A stretch of DNA of 64,000 nucleotides from Streptomyces minutiscleroticus (GTDB taxonomy: Bacteria > Actinomycetota > Actinomycetes > Streptomycetales > Streptomycetaceae), in the NCBI RefSeq assembly GCF_014650875.1, contig NZ_BMVU01000003.1, forward strand, positions 186,001 through 250,000. The letters run 5' to 3'. Under the pieces are notes generated by a model. It saw only the letters and a list, made by a program, of their open reading frames with translations. It did not search any database and had not been told where the DNA came from. How positions within the stretch are numbered: the stretch's first letter is position 1; each line of letters begins with the position of its first letter. Position numbers and translations under genes: made by a program. Shown here one piece after another: positions 16,787 through 24,960 of this stretch.

Positions 16787-16805
16787 TAGAGCGATCGTTT
16801 TAGAA
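16787..16805. promoter_or_regulatory. TetR operator copy 1
   Basis: TAGAGCGATCGTTTTAGAA is centred on a CGATCG palindrome and lies 18 bp upstream of the tetR start. It matches the second copy at 18 of 19 positions. Cores of this form are typical of TetR-family operators. Confidence 0.75.
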
Positions 16806-16825
16806 CCTGCTACATTGCTTCTTGA

Positions 16826-16844
16826 TAGAACGATCGTTTTAGAA
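16826..16844. promoter_or_regulatory. TetR operator copy 2
   Basis: TAGAACGATCGTTTTAGAA contains the perfect decamer palindrome AACGATCGTT. It lies 39 bp from copy 1, on the reductase side of the divergent gap. Confidence 0.78.
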
Positions 16845-16941
16845 GGGCGAGCCGGCCGTTCCGGCGCGGCTCCCCGTCGTTCCCCCTGCCCCGGACAGGG
16901 GCGGGGCGGGTCATGACACGGACTACGCGAGGAGCGTTCGG

Positions 16942-17814
16942 ATGAACGAGCAGTCGGTGACGGTCATCGGTCTGGGGCCGATGGGCCGGGCGATGGTGGA
17001 CACCTACCTGGACCACGGCTACGACGTGACGGTGTGGAACCGGACCGCCGCCAGGGCGGAGGCCCTGGTGGCCCGCGGTGCCGTACTCGCACCCACCGTC
17101 GAGGAGGCGCTGGCCGCCAACGAGCTGATCGTGCTCAGCCTGACGGACTACGACGCGGTGTACGCCGTCCTGGAGCCGGCCGCGGCGTCCCTGTCCGGAA
17201 AGGTCGTCGCCAATCTCAGCTCCGACACCCCCGACAGGGCCCGTGAGGCGGCCGCGTGGGCGGCCGGGCACGGCGCGAAGCACCTCACCGGCGGTGTGCA
17301 GGTGCCGCCGCCGCTGATCGGCAAGCCCGGGTCCGCCACCTACTACAGCGGCCCCAAGGACGCCTTCGACGCCCACGAGGCCGCGCTGAAGGTGCTCACC
17401 GACACCGACTACCGCGGTGCGGACCCCGGCCTCGCCGCCCTGTACTACCAGGCCCAGATGACCGTCTTCTGGACCTCGATGCTCGGCTACCACCAGGCCC
17501 TCGCCCTGGGCCGTGCCAACGGTGTCACCGCGAAGGAGCTGCTGCCCTACGCCACGATGCAGATGGCGATGATGCCGCACTTCCTGGAGCTGTACGGCGA
17601 GCGCGTGGACTCGGGCGCCCACCCCGGTGACGTCGACCGCCTGGCGATGGGCGCGGCCAGCGCGGACCACGTCCTGCACACGCACGAGGAGGCCGGCGTC
17701 GACACCGTTCTGCCGGCGGCCGTGGCCCGGATCTTCCGCGCGGGCATGGACAGGGGCTTCGCCGAGAACAGCTTCTCCCGTCTCATCGAGGTCCTGGAGA
17801 AGCCGGCGGCCTGA
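16942..17814 (+). CDS. NADP-dependent imine-reductase-like / beta-hydroxyacid dehydrogenase family protein
   Basis: The start at 16942 follows AGGAGCGTTCGG. The 290-residue protein opens with a Rossmann loop VIGLGPMGRAMVDTYLDHG and VWNRTAAR, the usual NADPH-type binding start of imine reductases. VLSLTDYDAVY and GGVQVPPPLIGKPGS are further hallmarks of that group. A long inter-domain helix and an all-helical C-terminal dimerisation domain complete the fold. The position that is usually Asp or Tyr in characterised imine reductases appears to be Thr here (ALYYQAQMTVFW, my alignment by eye). The physiological substrate is unknown; control by the divergent TetR gene is likely. Confidence 0.85.
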   Translation: MNEQSVTVIGLGPMGRAMVDTYLDHGYDVTVWNRTAARAEALVARGAVLAPTVEEALAANELIVLSLTDYDAVYAVLEPAAASLSGKVVANLSSDTPDRAREAAAWAAGHGAKHLTGGVQVPPPLIGKPGSATYYSGPKDAFDAHEAALKVLTDTDYRGADPGLAALYYQAQMTVFWTSMLGYHQALALGRANGVTAKELLPYATMQMAMMPHFLELYGERVDSGAHPGDVDRLAMGAASADHVLHTHEEAGVDTVLPAAVARIFRAGMDRGFAENSFSRLIEVLEKPAA

Positions 17815-17826
17815 GCCGGCCGACGG

Positions 17827-17871
17827 ACGGGCCCGGCCCCGCGGAGGTGTCCCCCCGCAGGACCGGGCCCG
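17827..17871. terminator. Hairpin between convergent reductase and PAP2 genes
   Basis: ACGGGCCCGG near the left end pairs with CCGGGCCCGT at the right end, with an imperfect inner extension. It is a long GC stem just downstream of the reductase stop. Confidence 0.6.
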
Positions 17872-17899
17872 TTCCCGCCCGCACGGCCGGCCGCGGCCG

Positions 17900-18502
17900 T
17901 CACCGCCACATGCGCAGTGCCCACCGCGGCAGACGTCTGACCAACCAGGCGCCGGCGAGTCCGATGACCGCCCCGGCGGCCACGTCGCTGGGGTAGTGGG
18001 CGCCGGACTGCACCCGCTCGACGGCCACCAGGGCGGCCGGCACCGCACAGACGGCACCGGCCGCCGGCCACGAGGGGGCGACCGCGGCGGTGAAGGCCAC
18101 CGCGGCCGCGGTGTGCCCGGACGGGAACGACGAGGAGTCGGGCCGGTCCTCGACCTCGTCGTGCGGGATCCACTCCTTGGGCGGCCGCGGGCGGTCGCTC
18201 ACCTGCTTGCACACACCGTTGGACACCAACTGCGCCAGGGTGAGGGCCGTCATGCCCGCCACGGCGGCCCTGCGGCCGCGCCATCCGCCGGCCGCGGCCA
18301 TCACCACGGCCGCGCCGCACCACAACTTGCTGCTCTCCGCCGCCTCCTCCACCGCCGACAGCGTCCGGTGGAGGGTGGGTTCCTGCCAGGCGGCCATCCG
18401 TTTGGTCATCCGCCGGTCCGTCTCGCGCACTACCGCCAGCAACTTCATTACCTGCGGGTATCCCGCGCCCGACGGAGTACGCGTGCCCGGGTCCACGGGC
18501 AT
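17900..18502 (-). CDS. PAP2-superfamily membrane phosphatase
   Basis: Up to 200 residues. The three lipid-phosphatase motifs are present: KQVSDRPRP (motif 1), PSGH in SSSFPSGHTAAAV (motif 2), and ERVQSGAHYPSDVAAG (motif 3). The two His are the catalytic pair. Hydrophobic segments around them fit a membrane enzyme acting on lipid phosphates such as phosphatidate or undecaprenyl diphosphate. An in-frame ATG at 18448 (MKLLAVV) with a nearby AGG is an equally good start and would give 182 residues. Confidence 0.88.
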   Translation of the reverse strand: MPVDPGTRTPSGAGYPQVMKLLAVVRETDRRMTKRMAAWQEPTLHRTLSAVEEAAESSKLWCGAAVVMAAAGGWRGRRAAVAGMTALTLAQLVSNGVCKQVSDRPRPPKEWIPHDEVEDRPDSSSFPSGHTAAAVAFTAAVAPSWPAAGAVCAVPAALVAVERVQSGAHYPSDVAAGAVIGLAGAWLVRRLPRWALRMWR

Positions 18503-18572
18503 CGGCGGCAGCCGTCGCCGCGAGGGGGGCCGACTCGCGCCGGGGCGCTCCGGCGCCGGCGGCCGGACGCCG

Positions 18573-19295
18573 CTAGAGGCCGAGCAGCAGCCGGCTCAGC
18601 TCCGCCGGCATGGTGATCATGCAGTCGTGCCCGGTGGGCAGCTCCCACACCCGCGACGGGGAACCGTTGGGCTGCACCGCGGGGACGGGCCGCCGGACGA
18701 TGCCCTCCGGCTCCGCGCCGACGCAGTGGATGTGGGTGCGCGGAATCGCCTCCACGGCCGGGTCGTCCAGCCGGACCGGCTGCTGCAGGCAGCGCACCGG
18801 CTGGTCGGAGAGCATCGTGCGCAGCCATGCGACGTCCGCCGGGTCGGTGACCCCGAACAGGCCGTGGGGCGGCGGCATCTCGGGCAGCGGCGGGACGCGC
18901 CACCCGCCGTCCGACCCCGCGGCCAGGTCGATCAGGTTCCGGGTCATGGGCTGGACGTCGACGGCCGTCTCGCCGTGCTCCGGGACCATCGCGTCCAGGT
19001 ACACCAGATGCGCGATCCGCTCCGGTACGTCGTTCGCCACGGACGAGACGACCAGTCCCGCGTAGCTGTGGCCCACGAGGACCACGTCGGTCAGGTCCTC
19101 CTCGCGGATCAGCTCGACCACGTCCTCGACGTGGGTGTCGAGCCCCACCTCGGGACCGAGCAGGTGCGCCTTGTCACCGTAGCCGGTCAGCGACGGCGCG
19201 AACACACGGTGTCCGGCCGACTCCAGCAGCGGGACCACCCGGTCCCAGCACCGGCCGCTGTGCCAAGCGCCGTGGACCAGCAGGAATGTAGACAT
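18573..19295 (-). CDS. Alpha/beta hydrolase (esterase/lactonase-like)
   Basis: The 240-residue protein starts STFLLVHGAWHSGRCWDRV, the oxyanion-hole HGAWH strand of this fold. It carries the nucleophile elbow GHSYAG (Ser near residue 94) and a C-terminal catalytic His in ELPTGHDCMI. The acid is probably an Asp in the strand before it. It resembles the small cytoplasmic salicylate-esterase / hydroxynitrile-lyase-like hydrolases. It is divergent from an HxlR regulator with a dyad in the gap, so it is the likely regulated target. The substrate is unknown. Confidence 0.88.
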   Translation of the reverse strand: MSTFLLVHGAWHSGRCWDRVVPLLESAGHRVFAPSLTGYGDKAHLLGPEVGLDTHVEDVVELIREEDLTDVVLVGHSYAGLVVSSVANDVPERIAHLVYLDAMVPEHGETAVDVQPMTRNLIDLAAGSDGGWRVPPLPEMPPPHGLFGVTDPADVAWLRTMLSDQPVRCLQQPVRLDDPAVEAIPRTHIHCVGAEPEGIVRRPVPAVQPNGSPSRVWELPTGHDCMITMPAELSRLLLGL

Positions 19296-19359
19296 GGTGG
19301 GAGTGATTCCTTCTCGGGGCGGGGTGGAGGCGCGGGGACATGGTGGTTCCTGTTCGTGC

Positions 19360-19382
19360 CTCGGTACTCTTCGAGAACCGAG
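19360..19382. promoter_or_regulatory. Dyad operator between hydrolase and HxlR regulator
   Basis: CTCGGTACTC and GAGAACCGAG form a 10-bp inverted repeat with a 3-nt spacer and one mismatch. It is placed in the divergent gap, the usual site for an HxlR dimer. Confidence 0.65.
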
Positions 19383-19454
19383 ACCATCGTGGTGCGCCGG
19401 CCGCACCGCGGGCAATAAGGCACTTTTCCGTGCCCCGGTTCTGTGGAGGTAACC

Positions 19455-19853
19455 ATGAGCGCAGCGGGCGACGGGCCGCGTCCGGCCCGGCAGGAGGACC
19501 CGTGCCGGGCCCGTGAGGTGCTCGGCATCGTCGGTGACAAGTGGTCGCTGCTGGTCGTGCGCAACCTCAGACAGGGACCGCGCCGCTTCACCGAACTCAA
19601 GCGGGCCGTCGACGGGATCAGCCAGCGCATGCTCACCGTCACCCTGCGCAGCCTGGAACGCGACGGAATCCTCACGCGGACCGTCCACAACGTGATGCCA
19701 CCGCACGTCAGTTACGAACTCACGCCGCTGGGCCGGACCCTGCGCGAAGCAACGGCGCCCCTGCTGGAGTGGAGCGTCGCGAACCTGGCGCGGATCGACG
19801 CCGCGCGCGCCGCGTACGACACCCGCCCCGACACCCCCGCCCCGCCCGCCTGA
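19455..19853 (+). CDS. HxlR-family winged-helix regulator
   Basis: GGAGG at 19445-19449 selects the ATG at 19455, giving 132 residues. The HxlR core is clear: DPCRAREVLGIVGDKWSLLV, GPRRFTELKRAVDGISQRML, then the TLRSLERDGILTR wing. The conserved N-terminal Cys seen in redox- or electrophile-sensing members is present near residue 16. It probably represses the divergent alpha/beta hydrolase. Confidence 0.92.
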   Translation: MSAAGDGPRPARQEDPCRAREVLGIVGDKWSLLVVRNLRQGPRRFTELKRAVDGISQRMLTVTLRSLERDGILTRTVHNVMPPHVSYELTPLGRTLREATAPLLEWSVANLARIDAARAAYDTRPDTPAPPA

Positions 19854-19918
19854 CCCGCCTGGCCCCTGCCTCCGCCGTCCTGCGTGGCGCTACGGGGCCC
19901 CGTGCGCCGCGCGGCGGC

Positions 19919-21966
19919 TCACTGGGGCGGCTCCGCCGGCTGCGGCAGCCCGTACCGGACCAGCTGGGTGCGGGAGGTGAGCCCGAGCTTGGTGAAGACC
20001 TTGTGCAGGTGGTAGTCGATGGTCCGGGGGCTGAGGAACAGCTGGTCCGCGATCTCCGGGTTGGTCATGCCCTGCGCGGCCAGAGCCGCGATCTGCAACT
20101 CCTGGGGGTGAGCCGGTCGAGGGCGCCGGGACCGGTGCGCGCGGCGGTCTCCCCGGTGGCGCGCAGCTCCGCCACGGCGCGTTCGGCGAGGGGCCGTGCG
20201 CCGATGCCGGTGAGCAGTTCGTGCGCGGTTCTCAGGTGCGGTCGCGCCTGCCGGCCGCGCCGCCGGCGGCGCAGCCATTCCCCGTACAGCAGGTGGGAGC
20301 GGGCGCGCTGCCACGGCGGCAGGGCGGCGGCGAGCGCGACGGCGTTCTCGTGGTGCTCCTGCGCCGAACGGTCGTCGAGCAGGGCCCGGCAGCGGGCGAG
20401 GAGCGCGCGCCGGGCGTCGGTGGGCGCCGCGCCGACCCGGAGGGCGAAGGCGCGGGTCAGGCGCTCGGCCTCGTCGCGGCGGCCGGAGCGGACCGCGGCC
20501 TCGACGGCGTCGGGCAGGGCGGCGAACCCGACGACGGGGTTGAAGCCGGGGGCCCCGGCCGCGGTCACGGGCAGGAGCCGTTCGGCGGCCTCCGCGGGCC
20601 GCCCGGCCCCGAGTTCGGCGCGGCCGACGGCCCACCGGGCGAGGGCGGCGTGGTAGGCGGACCCGTTGCGCTGGGCCAGGACGAGCACTTCGGCGGCGTG
20701 CCCGCACGCCTCGTCGTACCGGCCGCGCACCGCGTCGGCCATGGCCTTGTGGCTGAGGTGCGTGGCCCTGCCCTGGCCCAGCTCCGCCGCCAGCCGTTCG
20801 CCCTCCGCGGCGACGGCGTAGGCGAGGTCGTAGCTGTCGACCCCGATGAGGTCCGCGGACTGCTGGGCCAGGGCGAGGGGCAGCAGGCTGATCAGGCCCT
20901 GGCGGCGTGCCAGCCGGACGGCCGCTCGGCGTGGGCCAGACCGGCCCCCGCCCCGTGGGCGACGGACTCCGCGCGGGCCGCCCAGATCAGCGCCCGGGGG
21001 TCGTCCGCGCGGCCGGCCTGTCCGGCGGCGGCCCCGAGCAGGTCCTGGGCCTGTCCGTACGCTCCTTCGAGGAGCTTCGCGTGCCCCCGCACCAGGTAGG
21101 AGACGAGGCGGTCGCGGGCGGTACGGGGCGGAACGGCGCAGGCGCGCTCGGCCAGCGCCGCGAGCCTCGCGGTGTCGCCCAGGAAGAACGCCGAGCCCGC
21201 GGCCTCGATCAGTGTCTCCAGGGTGCCGGAGGGGTCCGTGCTCGCCTGCGCCGCCTCCAGCAGCTGGTCGCAGGCGTTGCGGAGGTGGCCGGCGCGGGCC
21301 TCGATGACACCGCCGAGGCGGAGCAGGCGCGCGGACAGGTCGCCGTCGGCGCTCGCCAGCGCGCGGGAGACCGTCGCCCGGGCCCGGTCGGTCTGCCCCG
21401 CCGCCCACAGGGCGTCGGCCGCCGCGGCCAGCCGGCGGGTGCGGCGGCCCGTGTCGGTGCTCAGCTCGGCCGAGCGCAGCAGGGCGGCGGCCGCCGGCGC
21501 GTGGGCCGCCCGGCGCGTGGCACGCCCGGCCGACTCCTCCAGGGCCGCGGCGATCCCCTCGTCGTCCTCGACGGCGGCCAGCGCCTGGTGCCAGACGCGC
21601 CGGTCGGTGTCCGCGGGCCCGGGCAGGACCTGTGCGAGGGCGGTGTGGGCGGCCCGACGCCTGCTGAGGGTCGCGCCGTCGTGGACGGCGGCGCGCACCA
21701 GGGGGTGCCGGAAGGCGATACGGCCGCCGTGCGTGCTGATCAGGGCGGCGTCCTCGGCCGCGTCGAGGGCGTCGTCGGGCAGGCGCAGCGCGGCCGCGGC
21801 CCGCAGCACCACCGCGGCGTCACCGGTGTCGTCCGCTGCGGCCAGGAGCAGCGCGGTCCGGGTGGCCTCGGGCAGCCGCCCGATGCGCTCGTGGAACATG
21901 CGCCGGATGCGCGGTGTGAGCGGGATCGTCTCCGGCAGCGCCTCGTCGCCGCGGAGCTGCGGCCCG
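19919..21966 (-). pseudogene. C-terminal part of a disrupted LAL-type LuxR regulator, with two frameshifts
   Basis: This holds the tetratricopeptide-like middle and LuxR-type HTH of a large ATP-binding LuxR regulator. The HTH reads [20 protein letters not shown] and [19 protein letters not shown]. Reading leftward, the frame changes near 20921-20927 (one base apparently lost after AHAE) and again in a G run at 20104-20108. There LTP and QEL are out of register by one base. Upstream of LSGPQLRGDEALPETIPLTP at about 21966 the family sequence stops, and it resumes at 24961. The gene therefore cannot make an intact product. The ATPase part is annotated separately. Confidence 0.85.
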
Positions 21967-21984
21967 GACAGACACCTCAGGCGC

Positions 21985-22167
21985 CTAACTCGTCAAGCCA
22001 TGCGTGTCTTCAGCGTCTTCTGCATCGAGCACCGCCTCCAGAGTCTCTCCGATCTGGATGAGGTCTTCCGCAGAGAGCTTGGGTGGAGTCCAGCGATGTG
22101 CGCGAGCGTGATCGACGAAGGCCTCGTCCAGCGGGACGTGGTAGCGCTCGACGTAGTGAGCAAGGTC
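21985..22167 (-). pseudogene. C-terminal half of an interrupted hypothetical gene
   Basis: Sixty codons reading DLAHYVERYHVPLDEAFVDH through DAEDTHGLTS end in TAG. There is no start codon. They continue exactly, in frame, the 90 codons at 22886-23155 once the 715-bp element and one copy of its TGA target duplication are removed. The joined product is 150 residues, acidic, without signal peptide or membrane segment. I do not recognise its function. Confidence 0.75.
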
Positions 22168-22311
22168 TGACTGATCGTTTCAGATTGAAATGATCAGTCA
22201 GGCGTCGTTTCTTACGCAACCACTGAACCAACAGGCGCGTGAGAGCCGTCTTACGGCTGGACGCGGCGACCATGACCGCGCTTCCGCGGGCAGCAACAGG
22301 AAAGGACACTC

Positions 22312-22692
22312 ATGAGACTGACAGTCAAGACCGCAGTGATAGCGGCAGCCATTGCCTCCACCGCCGTACTGGTGGCTCCGGGAACCGCATCGGCTGACCC
22401 CAGGGACCCGCTCCCGAGCAACTGTGCGGAGGGTAAGGTCTGCCTCTACGACGGCCACAACCTCACCGGGGACGTCCTCCAGCTTGACCCGGTGACCACC
22501 CCCTTCATCGGCTGGGAGTGGAACGACCGGGCCAGCTCGGTGTGGAACCGCAGTGGCGACTATGCCTGCATCTGGCTCGATGCCAACCACTACGGCTACC
22601 CCTTCGATATCCCGCCGGGCGCGACGCAGGAACTTCTGTACCTCTACGACAACGCGGTGTCCTCCATTTCGATCAACGGCTGCGGAGGCTAA
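22312..22692 (+). CDS. Secreted peptidase-inhibitor family I36-like protein
   Basis: AGGAAAGGACACTC precedes the ATG at 22312. The 126-residue precursor has a Sec signal peptide (MRLTVKTAVIAAAIAS to ASA-D, cleavage near residue 28). The mature part of about 98 residues has CPEGKVCLYDG-like sequence (CAEGKVCLYDGHNLTG), four cysteines and aromatic beta-strand motifs. This is the beta/gamma-crystallin-like pattern of Streptomyces metalloproteinase-inhibitor (I36) relatives. It is the sole cargo of the surrounding 715-bp element. The inhibitor role is inferred from the family, and many members are untested. Confidence 0.85.
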   Translation: MRLTVKTAVIAAAIASTAVLVAPGTASADPRDPLPSNCAEGKVCLYDGHNLTGDVLQLDPVTTPFIGWEWNDRASSVWNRSGDYACIWLDANHYGYPFDIPPGATQELLYLYDNAVSSISINGCGG

Positions 22693-22705
22693 GCCGACCG
22701 GTCGA

Positions 22706-22752
22706 CTGAACCCGCCGTCCGCCTGAGCTTCGAGGGAGGACGGCGGGTTCAG
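22706..22752 (+). terminator. Hairpin terminator of the I36-like gene
   Basis: A perfect 15-bp stem, CTGAACCCGCCGTCC at 22706-22720 with its complement at 22738-22752, starts 14 bp past the stop codon and lies inside the mobile element. Confidence 0.8.
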
Positions 22753-22885
22753 CTGAGCGGCGCACTTTCAGAGCGCGCTGGCCACCGTACGTCGGAAGTC
22801 CAGGGCCGTGAGGCAGGCGTCGACTCCACCGTGCCGAACACGTCCGCACGGTGGCGTGCCAGGCGCTTCATTCTGAAACGATCAG

Positions 22886-23155
22886 TGAGTACCAGAACCA
22901 CTCGCCGTCAGTGTGCAGCTCCAACGCGCCGATGAATTCGCTGCTCAGCGCGTCATGGACTGGCGATCCGGTGACGGCAAGGGCAGATCCTGAACGGAGA
23001 TAACGCACCAGCTTCTCCTCGCCCGGAACGGCGTGGTCGCGGACCGAGTCGCGAAGTGCAGGGCCGTCGGGGCGACCATGTGCCAGTTCCTGAAACTCAC
23101 CAAGGAACCGGTTGTAGGGAAAAGATTCACTGGCCATGCGCGGAAGCTTATTCAC
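22886..23155 (-). pseudogene. N-terminal half of an interrupted hypothetical gene
   Basis: Ninety codons from a GTG at 23155 (or the ATG at 23137) run to TDGEWFWYS. There the 715-bp element enters and adds five foreign codons before a stop. The protein continues at 22167. The IS110-type gene ends only 16 bp upstream, so the natural promoter and possibly the true start were displaced. The sequence (NRFLGEFQELAHGRPDGPAL, KLVRYLRSG, ALELHTDGEW) looks like a soluble conserved actinobacterial hypothetical. No function assigned. Confidence 0.7.
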
Positions 23156-23171
23156 GCTCTGCAGCTTGGCG

Positions 23172-24428
23172 TCACGCCGCCTCTAGAGCCTTGGCAGCAG
23201 TAGAAGGAAACGCCGTCTGTTCATCGAACAGTTCGTGCTGCTGGAGACAGTGGTAGAGCTGGCCGAGCATGCGGTTGAAGAGGTTGCGCTGGGCCGCTGC
23301 GTGCCAGTCGCCATGGTCGTCACGGCGCTTGCGGTAGTGCGTCTTGGCGCCAGGAGAGGCGCTGATAGCGGAGAAAGCCCAGTAGTAGCCGGCATGGTTG
23401 AGGCGGTCATTCTTCACCCAGCGCCTGGTGACGCTGGACTTCTTGCCGGACGCCCTGGTGATGGGTGACGCGCCGGCATAGGCCTTCAGCCCACGGGCGT
23501 CCGAGAAGCGCTGCCGGTCGTCTCCGATTTCGGCCAACACCCGGGCGCCGAGCTGGACGCCGAGGCCGGGGAAGCTGAGGATGATGTCAGCGTCCGGGTG
23601 CTGAGGGAATGCCTCGTCCACCGCCTCTTCGAGGTCGGTGGCAGCCTGGGAGGCGGCTTCAAGCTGAATGAGCAGGGCGAGCATTTGCTTGCCGAGAGCG
23701 TCTTCGACGAGCGGCGGCTGATGAGCCCAGTCGCCTCGGAGGACCTCGTGGAGCCGGTCGGCTTCCGCTTCGATGCCGCGCTGGCGGCCAGCCCGCTTGA
23801 GGGCCGACCGGAGTTGCACACGGGGCAGCCTTGCAGCTCGCGTCGGCGTGGGAGCGAGGCGGAGGAGTTCGTGGGCCTCGGGCCGGCAAAGGCCCTTCTT
23901 CCAGGTCTCCACGGCTGCCAGGGCAGCCGGATAGTACTCGCGCGGCAGGGAGCGCATCTGGTTGGCGATCTGTTGGCGGTTCCAGACGGCGTCTTGCTGG
24001 GCGCGTGCGAGAACTGCGACGGCGCGGGCCAGGTCACTGTCCTGTGGCAGCGGCCGGTGGGCGTGCATGTCGGTGCGCAAGATGTTCGCCAGGACCAGGG
24101 CGTCGCCGGGGTCGGACTTCTTCCGCGAAACGGAGTGCCGATCGCGGTAGCGGGAAGCAGCCATCGGATTAATGGCGAACACTTGCCGCTTACCGGTTCG
24201 CAGCACGGCCACAAGCAGTCCGCGGGAGGTTTCGATCGCGACCGGGATCGGGTTGTCCTCACAGTCGCCGTAGTCGGCAAGCAGGTCCAAAAGGATCTTG
24301 TAGCCAGCCGCGTCGTCAGTGACGTGCCGCTTGGCGAGCAGCTGGCCGCTGTCGTCGACCAGGGCGACGTCGTGCGTGCGCTCGGCCCAGTCGATACCGC
24401 AGTAGATCAAGTTCGTCCCCTCCGCCAT
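23172..24428 (-). CDS. IS110-family DEDD transposase
   Basis: From the ATG at 24428 (a GTG at 24464 is possible) the product is 418 residues. The N-terminal RuvC-like DEDD domain shows YCGIDWAERTHDVALVD (first Asp), AIETSRGLL (Glu) and SRKKSDPGDALVLANIL (two Asp). The C-terminal Transposase_20 domain shows LSFPGLGVQLGARVLAEIGD and LKAYAGASPITRASGKK with its conserved Ser region. All catalytic residues are present and the frame is intact, so it may be active. IS110 elements lack classical inverted repeats, and I could not fix the element ends. It lies in the DNA that splits the LAL regulator. Confidence 0.93.
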   Translation of the reverse strand: MAEGTNLIYCGIDWAERTHDVALVDDSGQLLAKRHVTDDAAGYKILLDLLADYGDCEDNPIPVAIETSRGLLVAVLRTGKRQVFAINPMAASRYRDRHSVSRKKSDPGDALVLANILRTDMHAHRPLPQDSDLARAVAVLARAQQDAVWNRQQIANQMRSLPREYYPAALAAVETWKKGLCRPEAHELLRLAPTPTRAARLPRVQLRSALKRAGRQRGIEAEADRLHEVLRGDWAHQPPLVEDALGKQMLALLIQLEAASQAATDLEEAVDEAFPQHPDADIILSFPGLGVQLGARVLAEIGDDRQRFSDARGLKAYAGASPITRASGKKSSVTRRWVKNDRLNHAGYYWAFSAISASPGAKTHYRKRRDDHGDWHAAAQRNLFNRMLGQLYHCLQQHELFDEQTAFPSTAAKALEAA

Positions 24429-24464
24429 GCTCTTGCTGATCGTTCGCGAGCTCACGCGGGCCAC

Positions 24465-24960
24465 GCAGCGACCTAATCCCAGGACTCAGCCCCTCACGGC
24501 CGGTCCGCCACCTCAGTAGCTGTTCGTGGCACCAGCTCGCCCCGCGGGCCTCGGTCTTCGCGGGAGCTCGGGGCTCGGGCGTCGTGAGAGGTCACCGTGG
24601 AGTGGGCTCGCACCACCAACACCAACGAGTGACGTTCGAAATGGTGTTGACGCTCGCTGACGCTGGGCGTCGCCGATCTTTCGGTAGGCATCGCAGGCCG
24701 GGAGGGACGTCAAGCATCCGCCCAGCGCCAGCGGGCGCCAACACCTTTCAGACTCGCTGTGAGCTGGGCGTCGGCTCGACGTACGTCCAGCGCCCCGGCG
24801 GCTTCCATCGGTTCGTGGTGGCGGCCGATGCGGGCCGAGACGTGCCCCGTCTGTCCGAAGGCCTCATGGGCCAAGCCGCCCGCTTGCATCCACTCGGGCA
24901 CCACACGCGGCCGCCACCACTCGAACGCTCCGCCGTGGATACCGTCCCAACGGACCGCTC
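24465..24960. other. Foreign DNA between IS110 gene and the LAL fragment, with an orphan open frame
   Basis: The first half shows nothing recognisable and probably includes the IS end. From 24710 rightward a leftward frame (stop TGA at 24710-24712) stays open for about 85 codons up to the junction. It reads LRAVRWDGIHGGAFEWW, then PEWMQAGGLAHEAFGQTGH. It has no start and joins the LAL reading frame out of register. It looks like the truncated end of another gene with more A/T at third positions than the neighbours. Function unknown. Confidence 0.45.

Larger units (their letters stand above)
22171..22885. mobile_element. 715-bp non-autonomous element with terminal inverted repeats and 3-bp target duplication
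   Basis: The left end CTGATCGTTTCAGATTGAA (22171-22189) and the reverse complement of the right end, CTGATCGTTTCAGAATGAA, match at 18 of 19 positions. The element is flanked by TGA at 22168-22170 and 22886-22888. It contains one secreted-protein gene with its own terminator and no transposase. The 3-bp duplication and short repeats fit some IS5-family subgroups (inference). Excision restores the interrupted host frame. Confidence 0.82.

Noticed and set aside
20104..20108. Programmed frameshift in the LuxR-type regulator
   Set aside because: The gene is already split by 3 kb and has a second frameshift, so decay or sequencing error is more likely.
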